The notes under the pieces are model-generated. The model was not told the DNA's origin, made no database searches, and saw nothing but the letters and a program-made list of their open reading frames with translations. 16,344 nt of DNA from Ruminococcaceae bacterium UBA5408. GTDB lineage: Bacteria; Bacillota; Clostridia; Oscillospirales; Acutalibacteraceae. The position numbers were made by a program, and so were the translations under genes. Location: assembly GCA_002407645.1 (NCBI GenBank), contig DHNU01000031.1, positions 2,398-18,741 on the forward strand, given 5' to 3'. Positions 1 through 7,086 of this stretch are shown here, in pieces; the first letter of the stretch is position 1, and the number at the start of each line of letters is the position of its first letter.

Positions 1-469
1 AGCTTACCATCTGAAAAAGTTCCGGCTCCGCCTTCACCGAACTGAACATTACAGTCTGTATTAAGTTTTCCTGTTTTCCAAAAATGTTCAACTTCTAATT
101 TACGTTTTTCCACCGAACTTCCCCGTTCAAGTACGATAGGCCGCATACCTGCTTGTGCAAGAATTAAAGCACAAAATAGTCCCGCAGGTCCAAACCCCAC
201 CACAACAGGACGAAGGGGTTTCGGTTTCCCGACCGGAAGCTCATAACAGTAAGGTTCTTTTTCAATTATTTTATTATCTTTTTATTACATTCAACGTCAA
301 CCGTACATATAAAATGGACATTATCCTTTTTACGGGCGTCTACTGATTTTTTGTAAAGCTTCAAAGAAATTATATCATCTACGTTTACTTTAAGCTTTAG
401 CGCCGCCTGCTTTTTTAATTCTTCATATGTTCCGTCGAGTTTCAGTCGTATTTCCGATATTCGATACAT
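1..469 (-). pseudogene. COG2509-type FAD-dependent dehydrogenase, frameshifted and partial at left edge
   Basis: The ATG at 467-469 follows an AAGGTGA ribosome binding site and opens a frame (MYRISEIRLKLDG..., SVDARKKDNVHFICTVDVE) typical of the N-terminal domain of uncharacterised FAD-dependent dehydrogenases of the COG2509 group. The frame stops at 266-268. Adding one A to the five-A run at 279-283 (minus strand) restores an open frame to the window edge: ...EKEPYCYELPVGKPKPLRPVVVGFGPAGLFCALILAQAG..., then LERGSS and QFGEGGAGTFSDGK. This is the expected Rossmann FAD-binding GFGPAG motif and flavin-site signature of the family. It is therefore one gene with a one-base deletion, or a sequencing error, and it continues beyond position 1. 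It is last in a minus-strand cluster, with its start within a few bases of the preceding stop. The substrate is unknown. Family assignment is confident; whether the break is biological is not. Confidence 0.85.
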
Positions 470-473
470 TATT

Positions 474-1733
474 TCACCTTTTTTTATTTATTAATGAATG
501 TGCCGCCGAGAATCCTGCTTTAATACCCGTACTCCAAGCCCAATGAAGGTTGTACCCTCCGCAGTCTCCGTCAATATTTAAGAGTTCTCCTGTTAGGTAT
601 AGTCCACTACAGAATTTTGACTGCATATTATCGTCGACTTCTTTAAGCGATACACCGCCTGCAGTAATTTGGGCATCCCTGAAACCTAAAGTTCCGGTAA
701 CATTGAAGCGGAAGTCCTTTACAGTTTCGCCAATCGTTTCAAGTTGTTTGCCGCTTAATTGATTTACAAATTTCGGGCAGTTTTTTAATGCATTATGCAC
801 TACTTCTTTTGCAGCTAATTTATTTATATATCCGTTTAATATTTCATTTGTCGAAAGATTATCTAAAACTTTTTTCGTATGCCTTAACATAGAAAAGACC
901 TGTTTTAACGAGTAATCAGGAAGCAAGTCCAACGATATTTCAATATTGTTTTTATTTTGAAGTTCATTAATAAAACGTGACAGTTCAAAAATACAAATTC
1001 CTGATAAGCCTTTATCCGTAAATTGTACTTCACCCTTCACTTTTTTTACCGGTTTTCCATTTAAAAGTAAAACGGCTTCTGCCGCGTTTCTTGCTCCTTT
1101 TAGCGGCTTCGCACGTTTGGGGTCTGTTGTAACTTGTACCAAAGCAGGAAACATCGGAGTTACACTGTGACCTAATTTTTTCAGCATTTCAAATCCGCTT
1201 CCGTCAGAGCCAAGCTGAGGGTAAGCCATTCCGCCGAAAGAACATATTACGTTCTTTGCTATTACTGAATCTTCATTTGAATGTATGATATATCCGCTAT
1301 TTGTTTTTTCTATTTTTTCTGCTTTAAAATCTAAAATAGTCTCAATATTATAATTTTCAAGCTGATATCTTAGAACATCCAAAACTGATGCCGCCTGAAA
1401 ATTGTTTGGATACACTCGTCCTTCGTCCTGTTCTATGCAAGGCAGTCCCATCTTCCAAAAAAAGTCAATAATGCTTTTAGGCGAATATTCACTCAAAAAT
1501 GAATATAAGAATTTTGTATCACCGTGATAATGATTAACATCTACATTCATATTCGAAAGATTGCACCGACCGTTACCTGTGGCAAGTATTTTTTTCCCTA
1601 TTCGGTTATTTTTTTCAAGAATAACAATTTTTGAATTAACTTTATTGTTTTTTAATTCCTGTGCCGCCGCTATAGCTGCAATTATACCTGATGCACCGCC
1701 GCCTATAACAGCAATATCATATTTTAAAGCCAT
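474..1733 (-). CDS. NAD(P)/FAD-dependent oxidoreductase, HI0933/YhiN family
   Basis: A cytoplasmic flavoprotein of about 419 residues. The N-terminal FAD dinucleotide-binding motif GGGASG lies at residues 11-16. It is followed by the ribose-binding acidic residue in ILEKNNRIGKK (E40), the family signature ATGNGRCNLSN (51-61), a GGMAYPQLGSDG stretch mid-protein, and a C-terminal FAD-contacting segment TGELLNIDGDCGGYN. These are the hallmarks of the HI0933-like family (COG2081). Some members are called BaiN or aminoacetone oxidase-like, but the reaction is not established, so no symbol is given. A GTG at 1743-1745 is in frame, but GGAGG at 1737-1743 sits six bases before the ATG at 1731-1733, so the ATG is preferred. 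The gene lies about 20 bases after the COG2426 gene and directly before the FAD dehydrogenase. Two adjacent flavoproteins suggest shared redox metabolism (inference). Confidence 0.9.
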   Translation of the reverse strand: MALKYDIAVIGGGASGIIAAIAAAQELKNNKVNSKIVILEKNNRIGKKILATGNGRCNLSNMNVDVNHYHGDTKFLYSFLSEYSPKSIIDFFWKMGLPCIEQDEGRVYPNNFQAASVLDVLRYQLENYNIETILDFKAEKIEKTNSGYIIHSNEDSVIAKNVICSFGGMAYPQLGSDGSGFEMLKKLGHSVTPMFPALVQVTTDPKRAKPLKGARNAAEAVLLLNGKPVKKVKGEVQFTDKGLSGICIFELSRFINELQNKNNIEISLDLLPDYSLKQVFSMLRHTKKVLDNLSTNEILNGYINKLAAKEVVHNALKNCPKFVNQLSGKQLETIGETVKDFRFNVTGTLGFRDAQITAGGVSLKEVDDNMQSKFCSGLYLTGELLNIDGDCGGYNLHWAWSTGIKAGFSAAHSLINKKR

Positions 1734-1751
1734 TTTTTCCTCCACGCAGTA

Positions 1752-2246
1752 TCACCAAAGAAATCCCAAAATACCGTACGAAATAATACACATAATTACA
1801 TCTGCTGTTAATGTTCCGGCGGCAATGGATATCATAGCGCTTTTAAATCTCATACCAAGGAGTGCCGCAATCATCGCACCCGTCCATGCACCCGTTCCCG
1901 GGAGCGGAATTGCTACGAAAATGAGAAGACCAAAAGTTTTGTATTTTTCAACGGATTTACTTTTCTTCTTTGCTTTTTCTTCTAATCTGCGTACTAATTT
2001 TAAAAATCTGGTATTTTTTAACCAGTCAAAAATCTGACGTATAAAAAGGAGAATAACAGGAATAGGGGCTAAAGTTCCTACTAAACAGATAAAAAATGCA
2101 CGAACCATATCTACGTTCAGCATCCCCGCTGCTAAAATTCCTCCCCTTAGTTCCAAAACAGGCAACATAGATATTATAAATATAATTAATTCTTTGGAAG
2201 CGGAAGTGCTGAATATTCCCACCAAACTTTGAACTATTTGATCCAT
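1752..2246 (-). CDS. COG2426 / small multidrug export family membrane protein
   Basis: This 164-residue protein is predominantly hydrophobic. It matches the family named Sm_multidrug_ex (Pfam PF06695, COG2426). Visible family features are the MLPVLELRGGILAAGML segment near residues 27-43 and the glycine/proline-rich AIPLPGTGAWTGAMIAALLG segment around residues 112-131. A basic cytoplasmic stretch (RRLEEKAKKKSKS) lies between them. I expect about four to five membrane segments. Despite the family name, a drug-export role is not proven for most members. The ATG is preceded by AAGGAG at good spacing. It is the first gene of the minus-strand cluster with the two flavoproteins. A TATAAT (2271-2276) lies upstream but has only a poor -35 partner, so the promoter is uncertain. 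Confidence 0.85.
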   Translation of the reverse strand: MDQIVQSLVGIFSTSASKELIIFIISMLPVLELRGGILAAGMLNVDMVRAFFICLVGTLAPIPVILLFIRQIFDWLKNTRFLKLVRRLEEKAKKKSKSVEKYKTFGLLIFVAIPLPGTGAWTGAMIAALLGMRFKSAMISIAAGTLTADVIMCIISYGILGFLW

Positions 2247-2400
2247 TTTATTCTCCTTGCATTATGTATTATTATAATTCACTCTTCTGGTTATATAGTT
2301 TATTATGTTTCTTAGTTTTCTCACAATATTTATAATAATAACACAAGATTATAAAATCGTCTAACAACAAATAGTTAAACTTTTTTAAACATTCTTTAAA

Positions 2401-2447
2401 CCAAACAAAAAACCGGTACAGACTTAATCTGAGTCTGTACCGGTTTT
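2401..2447 (-). terminator. Rho-independent terminator after rubrerythrin
   Basis: A perfect 16-bp stem (2409-2424 with 2432-2447, core CCGGTACAGACT/AGTCTGTACCGG) has a 7-base loop. On the minus strand it is followed by a T-rich tail (2401-2412). It starts 15 bases past the rubrerythrin stop, so it ends the perR-rubrerythrin transcript. Confidence 0.93.
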
Positions 2448-2461
2448 GGTTGAATCAACAA

Positions 2462-3004
2462 TTATTCGAAATATCTTTTAAGTAATCCTTTGAAACCTGC
2501 GCCATGGCGTGCTTCATCTTTAGCCATTTCATGTACTGTGTCGTGAATAGCATCATAATTAAGTGTCTTAGCACGTTTTGCAATATCAAATTTACCTGCA
2601 CATGCACCGGCTTCCGCTTCTACACGCATTTCAAGGTTTTTCTTAGTGCTGTTTGTAACAACTTCACCGAGAAGTTCAGCAAAACGAGAAGCATGGTCAG
2701 CCTCTTCAAGAGCATACTTTTTAAATGCGGCGGCAACTTCAGGGTATCCTTCCCTGTCTGCCTGACGAGCCATTGCAATGTACATACCGACTTCACAGCA
2801 TTCGCCGTTGAAATTTGCAACTAAACCATCGTAAACTTCTTTATCTATTCCCTTTGCAACACCAATAACATGCTCACATGCAAAAGGCGCATCTTCTTTT
2901 TGTTCAACAAATTTTTCCTTAGGTGCCTTGCACTGTGGGCAGACAGCCGGAGCTTCTTCACCTTCATAAACATAACCACAAACTGAACATACAAATTTTT
3001 TCAT
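2462..3004 (-). CDS. Reverse rubrerythrin (N-terminal rubredoxin, C-terminal diiron domain)
   Basis: A 180-residue cytoplasmic peroxide-detoxifying protein. The rubredoxin-type iron site comes first: C6-x-x-C9 and C22-x-x-C25 in [25 protein letters not shown]. The ferritin-like four-helix domain follows, with its carboxylate and histidine ligands in [31 protein letters not shown] and [18 protein letters not shown]. This order is the opposite of classical rubrerythrin and is known from clostridia, where such proteins act as NADH-dependent H2O2/O2 reductases with partner flavoproteins. The longer frame begins with a TTG at 3017-3019, but GGAGG lies 8 bases before the ATG at 3002-3004, so the ATG is chosen. 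The gene follows perR by 30 bases and shares its transcript. Peroxide-derepressed expression is therefore likely (inference). Confidence 0.95.
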   Translation of the reverse strand: MKKFVCSVCGYVYEGEEAPAVCPQCKAPKEKFVEQKEDAPFACEHVIGVAKGIDKEVYDGLVANFNGECCEVGMYIAMARQADREGYPEVAAAFKKYALEEADHASRFAELLGEVVTNSTKKNLEMRVEAEAGACAGKFDIAKRAKTLNYDAIHDTVHEMAKDEARHGAGFKGLLKRYFE

Positions 3005-3034
3005 ATTATATACCTCCAAAAAATAATTTATTTA

Positions 3035-3439
3035 TTATAAAGACTCTTGTCTTTGTAAACATTTTGAACAAATACCGTGGAACATAACTTCATATGTTTC
3101 AACACGGATATTGTATTTTCCCGAAACTTTTTCGCTTACCCCATCTTCTATATATTTACCGGGGATATCTAAAACCGAGCCACAGCATGAACATACGAAA
3201 TGAGTATGTGGTTTTGTGTTGCCGTCAAACCTCTCCTGCCCATTCACTGTTCCGACACTCATTATTGTTCCATCGTTTTTAAACTGAGATATATTTCGGT
3301 ATACAGTTCCCAAGCTGAGGTCCGGATACTCCGGTTTTAACTTTTGATAAACCCATTCTGCTGTAGGGTGACTTGTAGTCGAGCAGATTGCGTTTAAAAT
3401 TGCTTCCCTCTTTCTGCTATAGTTCTGTTTCTTTTTCAT
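3035..3439 (-). CDS. perR: Fur-family peroxide-responsive repressor, PerR type
   Basis: A 134-residue metalloregulator of the Fur superfamily: an N-terminal winged helix (GTVYRNISQFKNDG around residue 44) and a C-terminal metal-binding dimerisation domain. Numbered from the preferred start, H24, D72, H78, H80 and D91 align at a constant offset of 13 with the B. subtilis PerR regulatory-site ligands H37, D85, H91, H93 and D104. The second position is Asp, as in PerR, not Glu as in Fur. C83/C86 and C124/C127 match the structural Cys4 zinc site. PerR senses H2O2 by iron-catalysed histidine oxidation. The first ATG (3446-3448) is almost on top of the GGAG; the ATG at 3437-3439 is 10 bases downstream of it, so it is chosen, though the start is not certain. 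The gene is co-transcribed with rubrerythrin and is probably autoregulated by the palindrome at 3464-3487. Confidence 0.9.
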   Translation of the reverse strand: MKKKQNYSRKREAILNAICSTTSHPTAEWVYQKLKPEYPDLSLGTVYRNISQFKNDGTIMSVGTVNGQERFDGNTKPHTHFVCSCCGSVLDIPGKYIEDGVSEKVSGKYNIRVETYEVMFHGICSKCLQRQESL

Positions 3440-3463
3440 ATTGTCCATTCTCCATATCTAAGA

Positions 3464-3487
3464 TAATAATAATTGTTCTTATTATTA
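3464..3487. promoter_or_regulatory. PerR-box-like operator upstream of perR
   Basis: A perfect 9-bp inverted repeat TAATAATAA-N6-TTATTATTA covers the putative -10 and start region of the perR promoter. PerR boxes are A/T-rich palindromes built on TTATAAT-type half-sites. Position and composition fit an autoregulatory operator (inference), but A/T-rich DNA makes such repeats cheap. Confidence 0.55.
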
Positions 3488-3509
3488 CATACGGATAAGA
3501 TTTTGTAAA
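3482..3509 (-). promoter_or_regulatory. Promoter of perR-rubrerythrin
   Basis: On the minus strand, a -35 TTTACA (3504-3509) and a -10 TAATAA (3482-3487) are separated by 16 bp. This is a plausible vegetative sigma-A-type promoter about 40 bases upstream of the perR start. The -10 overlaps the right arm of the palindrome at 3464-3487. Confidence 0.5.
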
Positions 3510-3532
3510 GAAAATAAATTTTTAATATTAAT

Positions 3533-3551
3533 AATAATAACTGTTATTGTT
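3533..3551. promoter_or_regulatory. Fur/PerR-like 9-1-9 palindrome
   Basis: AATAATAAC-T-GTTATTGTT is a 19-bp near-palindrome with 8 of 9 arm pairs matching. This is the 9-1-9 layout of Fur-superfamily boxes. It lies upstream of the perR -35 element, within the intergenic region shared with the divergent YitT-family gene. It may be a second operator for PerR or another Fur-family protein (inference). Confidence 0.4.
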
Positions 3552-3648
3552 TTGCTGTGTCTATATAGTAGCACAATGAATGTATTTTGTAAAGGCCTTT
3601 TATAATTTTTTACACAATTAATAAAATTTTATTATATTTAATTTATAA

Positions 3649-3677
3649 TTTGTATTATTTTTAAATTTTGTTATAAT
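3649..3677 (+). promoter_or_regulatory. Promoter of the YitT-family gene
   Basis: A -35 TTGTAT (3649-3654), a 17-bp spacer and a perfect -10 TATAAT (3672-3677) lie about 55 bases before the ATG at 3732. The promoter is close to the sigma-A consensus and no other plus-strand gene could use it. Confidence 0.65.
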
Positions 3678-3731
3678 ACATAGGTACGAATCACTAATTA
3701 ATCAAACAACAAAATAAGAAGGTCATTATTA

Positions 3732-4577
3732 ATGAGAGGAAAAGAAATCGTAAAAGAATATTCAATCATAACCATCAGTACCTTAATAATTGTTTTCGGC
3801 ATCTATTTTTTTAAATTTCCAAACAATTTCACATTCGGGGGTGTAACCGGTCTTTCAGTCATAATAGGCCATATATCTCCTATATCTCCGGGTACGGCCA
3901 ACCTGATAATAAACATTCTGCTGCTTATTATAGGCTTTCTGGTATTGGGGAAAAAATTTGCAGTCAAAACAATTTACGCATGTATGCTTTTGTCAGTATG
4001 TATTTCTGCGCTTGAACACTATTTACCTTTAAAAGCTCCACTTACCGATGAGCCTCTGCTTGAATTGATTTTTGCTGTATCCCTGCCGGCTTTCGGTTCG
4101 GCACTGCTTTTTAATATAGATGCTTCCAGCGGTGGTACGGATATACTTGCCATGATACTTAAAAAGTACACCAGTTTTGATATAGGACACGCGTTGTTTT
4201 TATCCGATATACTGATTACACTTTCAGCATTTTTAGTTTTTGATATAAAAACAGCTCTGTTTTCATTTATTGGTCTTATGGCAAAGTCTTTGGCAATTGA
4301 CAACGCAATTGAAAGTATTAATCTTGCAAAATATTTCAATGTGGTCTGTTCTGAGCCTCAAGTCATATGTGATTATATTGTAAATAAATTACATCGCAGT
4401 GCAACAGTATGTGATGCACAGGGAGCTTTTTCGCACAACCATAAATATATTATCTTTACCGCAATGCGCCGCTCACAAGCTGTTCAGTTAAGGCGGTTTA
4501 TAAAGCGTGTGGAGCCCGGCGCTTTCATTTTAATTTCCAATACGAGTGAGATAATAGGAAAAGGTTTTCGTGACTAA
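3732..4577 (+). CDS. YitT family membrane protein (DUF161 plus DUF2179)
   Basis: A 281-residue protein. The N-terminal two thirds carry about five to six hydrophobic membrane segments with family-typical features: FGGVTGLSVIIGH (residues about 35-47), GTANLIINILLLIIGFLVLGKKFAVKT, and the DASSGGTDILAMILKK loop near residues 130-145. The C-terminal cytoplasmic domain (about 205-278), with HRSATVCDAQGAFSH and FILISNTSEIIGKGF, matches DUF2179. Family members are widespread in Firmicutes and their transported substrate or function is unknown. The ribosome binding site is AAGAAGG about 9 bases before the ATG. It is a single-gene transcript: promoter at 3649-3677 and terminator at 4596-4639. Confidence 0.9.
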   Translation: MRGKEIVKEYSIITISTLIIVFGIYFFKFPNNFTFGGVTGLSVIIGHISPISPGTANLIINILLLIIGFLVLGKKFAVKTIYACMLLSVCISALEHYLPLKAPLTDEPLLELIFAVSLPAFGSALLFNIDASSGGTDILAMILKKYTSFDIGHALFLSDILITLSAFLVFDIKTALFSFIGLMAKSLAIDNAIESINLAKYFNVVCSEPQVICDYIVNKLHRSATVCDAQGAFSHNHKYIIFTAMRRSQAVQLRRFIKRVEPGAFILISNTSEIIGKGFRD

Positions 4578-4595
4578 GCTAAAATAGATAACCAT

Positions 4596-4639
4596 AAAAA
4601 AGTATCAGCTGCAAAATTTAATGCAGCTGATACTTTTTT
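4596..4639. terminator. Bidirectional terminator between convergent genes
   Basis: A perfect 18-bp stem (4596-4613 with 4622-4639, core GTATCAGCTGCA/TGCAGCTGATAC) has an 8-base loop. Six A's precede it and six T's follow, so it can end transcription from both sides. It serves the YitT gene on the plus strand and the GGDEF-EAL gene on the minus strand. Confidence 0.93.
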
Positions 4640-4649
4640 ATTATTTTAA

Positions 4650-6182
4650 TTATATGCTATATGCTAATTTTTCAAAATTGTCTATTGTCATAGGCTTTGC
4701 AAAATAATATCCCTGTACTGTGTCACATCCTATTTTCTTTAAATAGTCGACCTGCTGTTTAATTTCCACACCTTCTGCAACAGTAGTAACATTAAGTTCT
4801 TTTGCCATAGAAATAATATTTTTAATAACTATTTCTGAACGTTTTTGCTCTTTTAAAGATGAGGACATAAAAAACTCACGGTCTAATTTAAGTATGTTTA
4901 TGTCCAAACATTTTAATGTATTAAGTGAAGAATATCCTGAGCCAAAATCGTCCATAGACAGCTTAAAACCAAGTTTGTGAAATTCATCAACAAAATCACT
5001 AAGAACTTTCATATTATTATAGACTGCCGTTTCAGTAATTTCCAGTTCGATTAAACTTGGAGATATGTTATATTTTTTTATTATTTCGTATATGTTTTTA
5101 ACGAAATTTTTCCGTCCCAAATGTTTTCTCGACATATTCACTGCAACCGGTACCGGTTTTAATCCCTTATCTATCCAAATTCTAAGCTGTTTACAGACAT
5201 GTTCCAAAACATAAAAGTCCAGTTCAACAATAAAACAGTCTTTTTCAAAAATAGGTATAAACTCATCCGGAAAAAGCATACCTAATTTATGGCTTTTCCA
5301 ACGAACCAATGCTTCCGCACTTGAAATTGTATTGTCTGAAAGCCTGTATTTCGGCTGAAGATAAACCAAAAACTCATTTTGGTTTATCGCATTTATCATT
5401 TCATCCTCTATTTCTTTATTCCACAATATTTTATCCCTAATTTTTTGATTAAAGAACGTATAATTATTTACGCATTTTTCTTTTGCCGTTTCAAGTGCAA
5501 GATTTGCTCCGTCTATCATTCTTCTGACATTCATTGTTCTGTCTTCAACTTTATAGATTCCAAATGAGAATGACGGTTTTTCTAATATACTGCTGCAATT
5601 TATATTATGCGTATAATTTATAAACTCATTGATAAAATTGATTATATCATTTTCTTTTTTCCATTGTATCATAACGACGAAAGAGTCCGCCGTTTCTCTG
5701 GCAAATATTCCTTTATCTTGTATTATATCCTTTAGCGTGTGAGCAATGTCACACAGTAATTTGTCACCCGCTTTATAACCGCATACATCGTTAATAATTG
5801 CAAATTTATCAATATCCAATACTATTATTGCATATTTTGCTGTTGTATTTTTCTTTAAAATTTCTTTAGCATCTTTCTCAAATTTGAGTGAATTTGAAAT
5901 TCCCGTAACAATGTCATAAAATGCTATATTTTCAAGTTCCTTTTCTTTTTCTCTTTCGCTTTGAAGAATATATATTACTAAAAAGCAGTATATAACCGCT
6001 CCTAAAATAAGTAAAGTTCTAACTTGATTAAAAATTGTACCGGAAAATCGATTCACTAAGCCGCTTTTCTGCAAACCGTTTTTTAATATGAAGTTTATCA
6101 ATGTACTTATAAATACTAAAGTGATAGAAATAACAGCCACTATTTTATTATCAAATTTCTTTTTTCTTGGTTGTTGTTTCAA
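4650..6182 (-). CDS. Membrane-bound GGDEF-EAL protein, probable c-di-GMP phosphodiesterase
   Basis: A 510-residue protein. Two membrane segments (about residues 14-33 and 54-73) flank a short external loop. The GGDEF domain spans about 88-245, and its signature is degenerate: TADSF at 164-168 replaces GGDEF, and no RxxD inhibitory site precedes it. The EAL domain (about 258-505) keeps its catalytic set: EAL (290-292), N349, E381 in EITET, DDFG (411-414), K432, E470 in AEGVE and Q490. It should therefore hydrolyse c-di-GMP, with the GGDEF-like domain perhaps acting as a GTP-binding regulator, as in some dual-domain phosphodiesterases (inference). The start is TTG at 6180-6182: an in-frame TGA lies immediately upstream and AGGTGG sits 7 bases before it. 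A TATAAT at 6246-6251 may be its -10, but no clear -35 is seen. Confidence 0.92.
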   Translation of the reverse strand: MKQQPRKKKFDNKIVAVISITLVFISTLINFILKNGLQKSGLVNRFSGTIFNQVRTLLILGAVIYCFLVIYILQSEREKEKELENIAFYDIVTGISNSLKFEKDAKEILKKNTTAKYAIIVLDIDKFAIINDVCGYKAGDKLLCDIAHTLKDIIQDKGIFARETADSFVVMIQWKKENDIINFINEFINYTHNINCSSILEKPSFSFGIYKVEDRTMNVRRMIDGANLALETAKEKCVNNYTFFNQKIRDKILWNKEIEDEMINAINQNEFLVYLQPKYRLSDNTISSAEALVRWKSHKLGMLFPDEFIPIFEKDCFIVELDFYVLEHVCKQLRIWIDKGLKPVPVAVNMSRKHLGRKNFVKNIYEIIKKYNISPSLIELEITETAVYNNMKVLSDFVDEFHKLGFKLSMDDFGSGYSSLNTLKCLDINILKLDREFFMSSSLKEQKRSEIVIKNIISMAKELNVTTVAEGVEIKQQVDYLKKIGCDTVQGYYFAKPMTIDNFEKLAYSI

Positions 6183-6308
6183 TCATACACCACCTATCAA
6201 ATATAATGAATTATAAAGCATTATTTAGTTACTTTATTTTTGAGTATTATACCCTATATGTTGGCTATTTTTATTCCAATAATATACCAAAATTTAATAT
6301 ACTTCGAA

Positions 6309-6346
6309 AATTTGTAAGTGTAATTATATAACTCTATTTACAAATT
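6309..6346. promoter_or_regulatory. Candidate operator of the RHH-clpB operon
   Basis: A perfect 9-bp inverted repeat AATTTGTAA (6309-6317) and TTACAAATT (6338-6346) is separated by 20 bp. The right arm overlaps the -35 element of the operon promoter, and the arm centres are 29 bp apart. The first gene of the operon encodes an RHH DNA-binding protein, so autoregulation is a reasonable inference. It is unproven, and A/T-rich repeats can arise by chance. Confidence 0.4.
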
Positions 6347-6364
6347 ATTAAATTGTGCTATAAT
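6337..6364 (+). promoter_or_regulatory. Promoter of the RHH-clpB-PPC-Dabb operon
   Basis: A -35 TTTACA (6337-6342), 16-bp spacer and perfect -10 TATAAT (6359-6364). Transcription would start near 6371, giving a leader of about 19 bases to the ATG at 6390. No CIRCE (TTAGCACTC-N9-GAGTGCTAA) or CtsR heptad repeats are visible here. Confidence 0.7.
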
Positions 6365-6389
6365 ATTACTCAGAAAAGAGATGATACAA

Positions 6390-7055
6390 ATGGGTAGAAG
6401 CGTTTATAGTTTAGTTCTTATAGATGAAATTGTTGAGGCAGTAGATAAATTGGCTTATGAAAAGAACACAAGCCGCAGTAACCTTATAAATCAAATATTA
6501 GCTAAGTACTTCTGCTTTAACACTCCTGAAATGCGTATGAGGGAAATCTTTGAAAATGTAGAACAATCTATGTGCAATATAGACTGTTTCCAAATTCAGT
6601 TTCAGCCCAGCAGCACCATGATATCCATTCGCAGTGCTTTACGTTATCGGTACAAGCCCACTATCCGTTATATGCTTGAGCTTTACCGCTTGTGCGAACC
6701 TGCTATGGGTGAACTAAGAGTAACTATGAGAACACAAAACAGTACCTTAATAGACATTTTAACAAGCTTTTTTGAATTTTGGAGCACTCTTGAAAATAAA
6801 TATATCGGTTCGCTTTTCCCCGACGGAAATGTTTTCTGTTCGGTTGAACCCGGGAAATATTTACGGCAGTTTATACTTCCGCAAAATGAAAATGAGCAGA
6901 CAAACGATATCATAGCTTCTGCAATTTCAAACTATATTTATTTCATAGATTCATGTTTAAAGCTGTATTTTTCAAAACTTGACAATTTAAATGAAGCTGC
7001 CTATTTCATTGAGAATAAATATTGTGATTATTTAAAAAATAATGTAATTATATAA
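6390..7055 (+). CDS. Ribbon-helix-helix domain protein of unknown function
   Basis: The 221-residue product begins with a CopG/Arc-like RHH segment: a short strand (GRSVYSLVL), then helix IDEIVEAVDKLAYEKN, a turn TSRSN and helix LINQILAKYF, ending near residue 40. RHH domains of this form bind DNA as dimers. The remaining 180 residues are mostly helical with many Tyr/Phe and Arg residues (RYRYKPTIRYMLELYRLC); I do not recognise a named domain there. An upstream in-frame ATG at 6381 abuts the AGAAAAGAG ribosome binding site and lies only about 10 bases from the predicted transcription start, so the ATG at 6390 is preferred. Only 31 bases separate it from clpB with no terminator, so it is probably co-transcribed with clpB. 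It may regulate the operon (inference). Confidence 0.75.
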   Translation: MGRSVYSLVLIDEIVEAVDKLAYEKNTSRSNLINQILAKYFCFNTPEMRMREIFENVEQSMCNIDCFQIQFQPSSTMISIRSALRYRYKPTIRYMLELYRLCEPAMGELRVTMRTQNSTLIDILTSFFEFWSTLENKYIGSLFPDGNVFCSVEPGKYLRQFILPQNENEQTNDIIASAISNYIYFIDSCLKLYFSKLDNLNEAAYFIENKYCDYLKNNVII

Positions 7056-7086
7056 ATCTTTTATTTTAAGTTAGGAGGTAAAATAT

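Noticed and set aside
279..283. Programmed slippage at the A run of the COG2509 gene
   Set aside because: Five A's without a supporting stem-loop or Shine-Dalgarno stimulator is weak; a mutation or sequencing indel is more likely.
474..1733. Naming the flavoprotein BaiN (bile acid dehydroxylation)
   Set aside because: The family label is often transferred from one disputed case. No other bai genes are present, so only the family is claimed.
1561..2037. A 158-residue plus-strand frame
   Set aside because: It is antisense to the HI0933 flavoprotein and the COG2426 gene, both strongly supported; no ribosome binding site or recognisable domain.
6381..6389. Upstream ATG for the RHH gene
   Set aside because: It abuts the ribosome binding site and leaves almost no leader after the predicted transcription start; the ATG at 6390 fits better.
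6183..7086. CIRCE or CtsR operators for clpB
   Set aside because: Neither TTAGCACTC-N9-GAGTGCTAA nor tandem GGTCAAA-type heptads are found upstream of the RHH gene or clpB.
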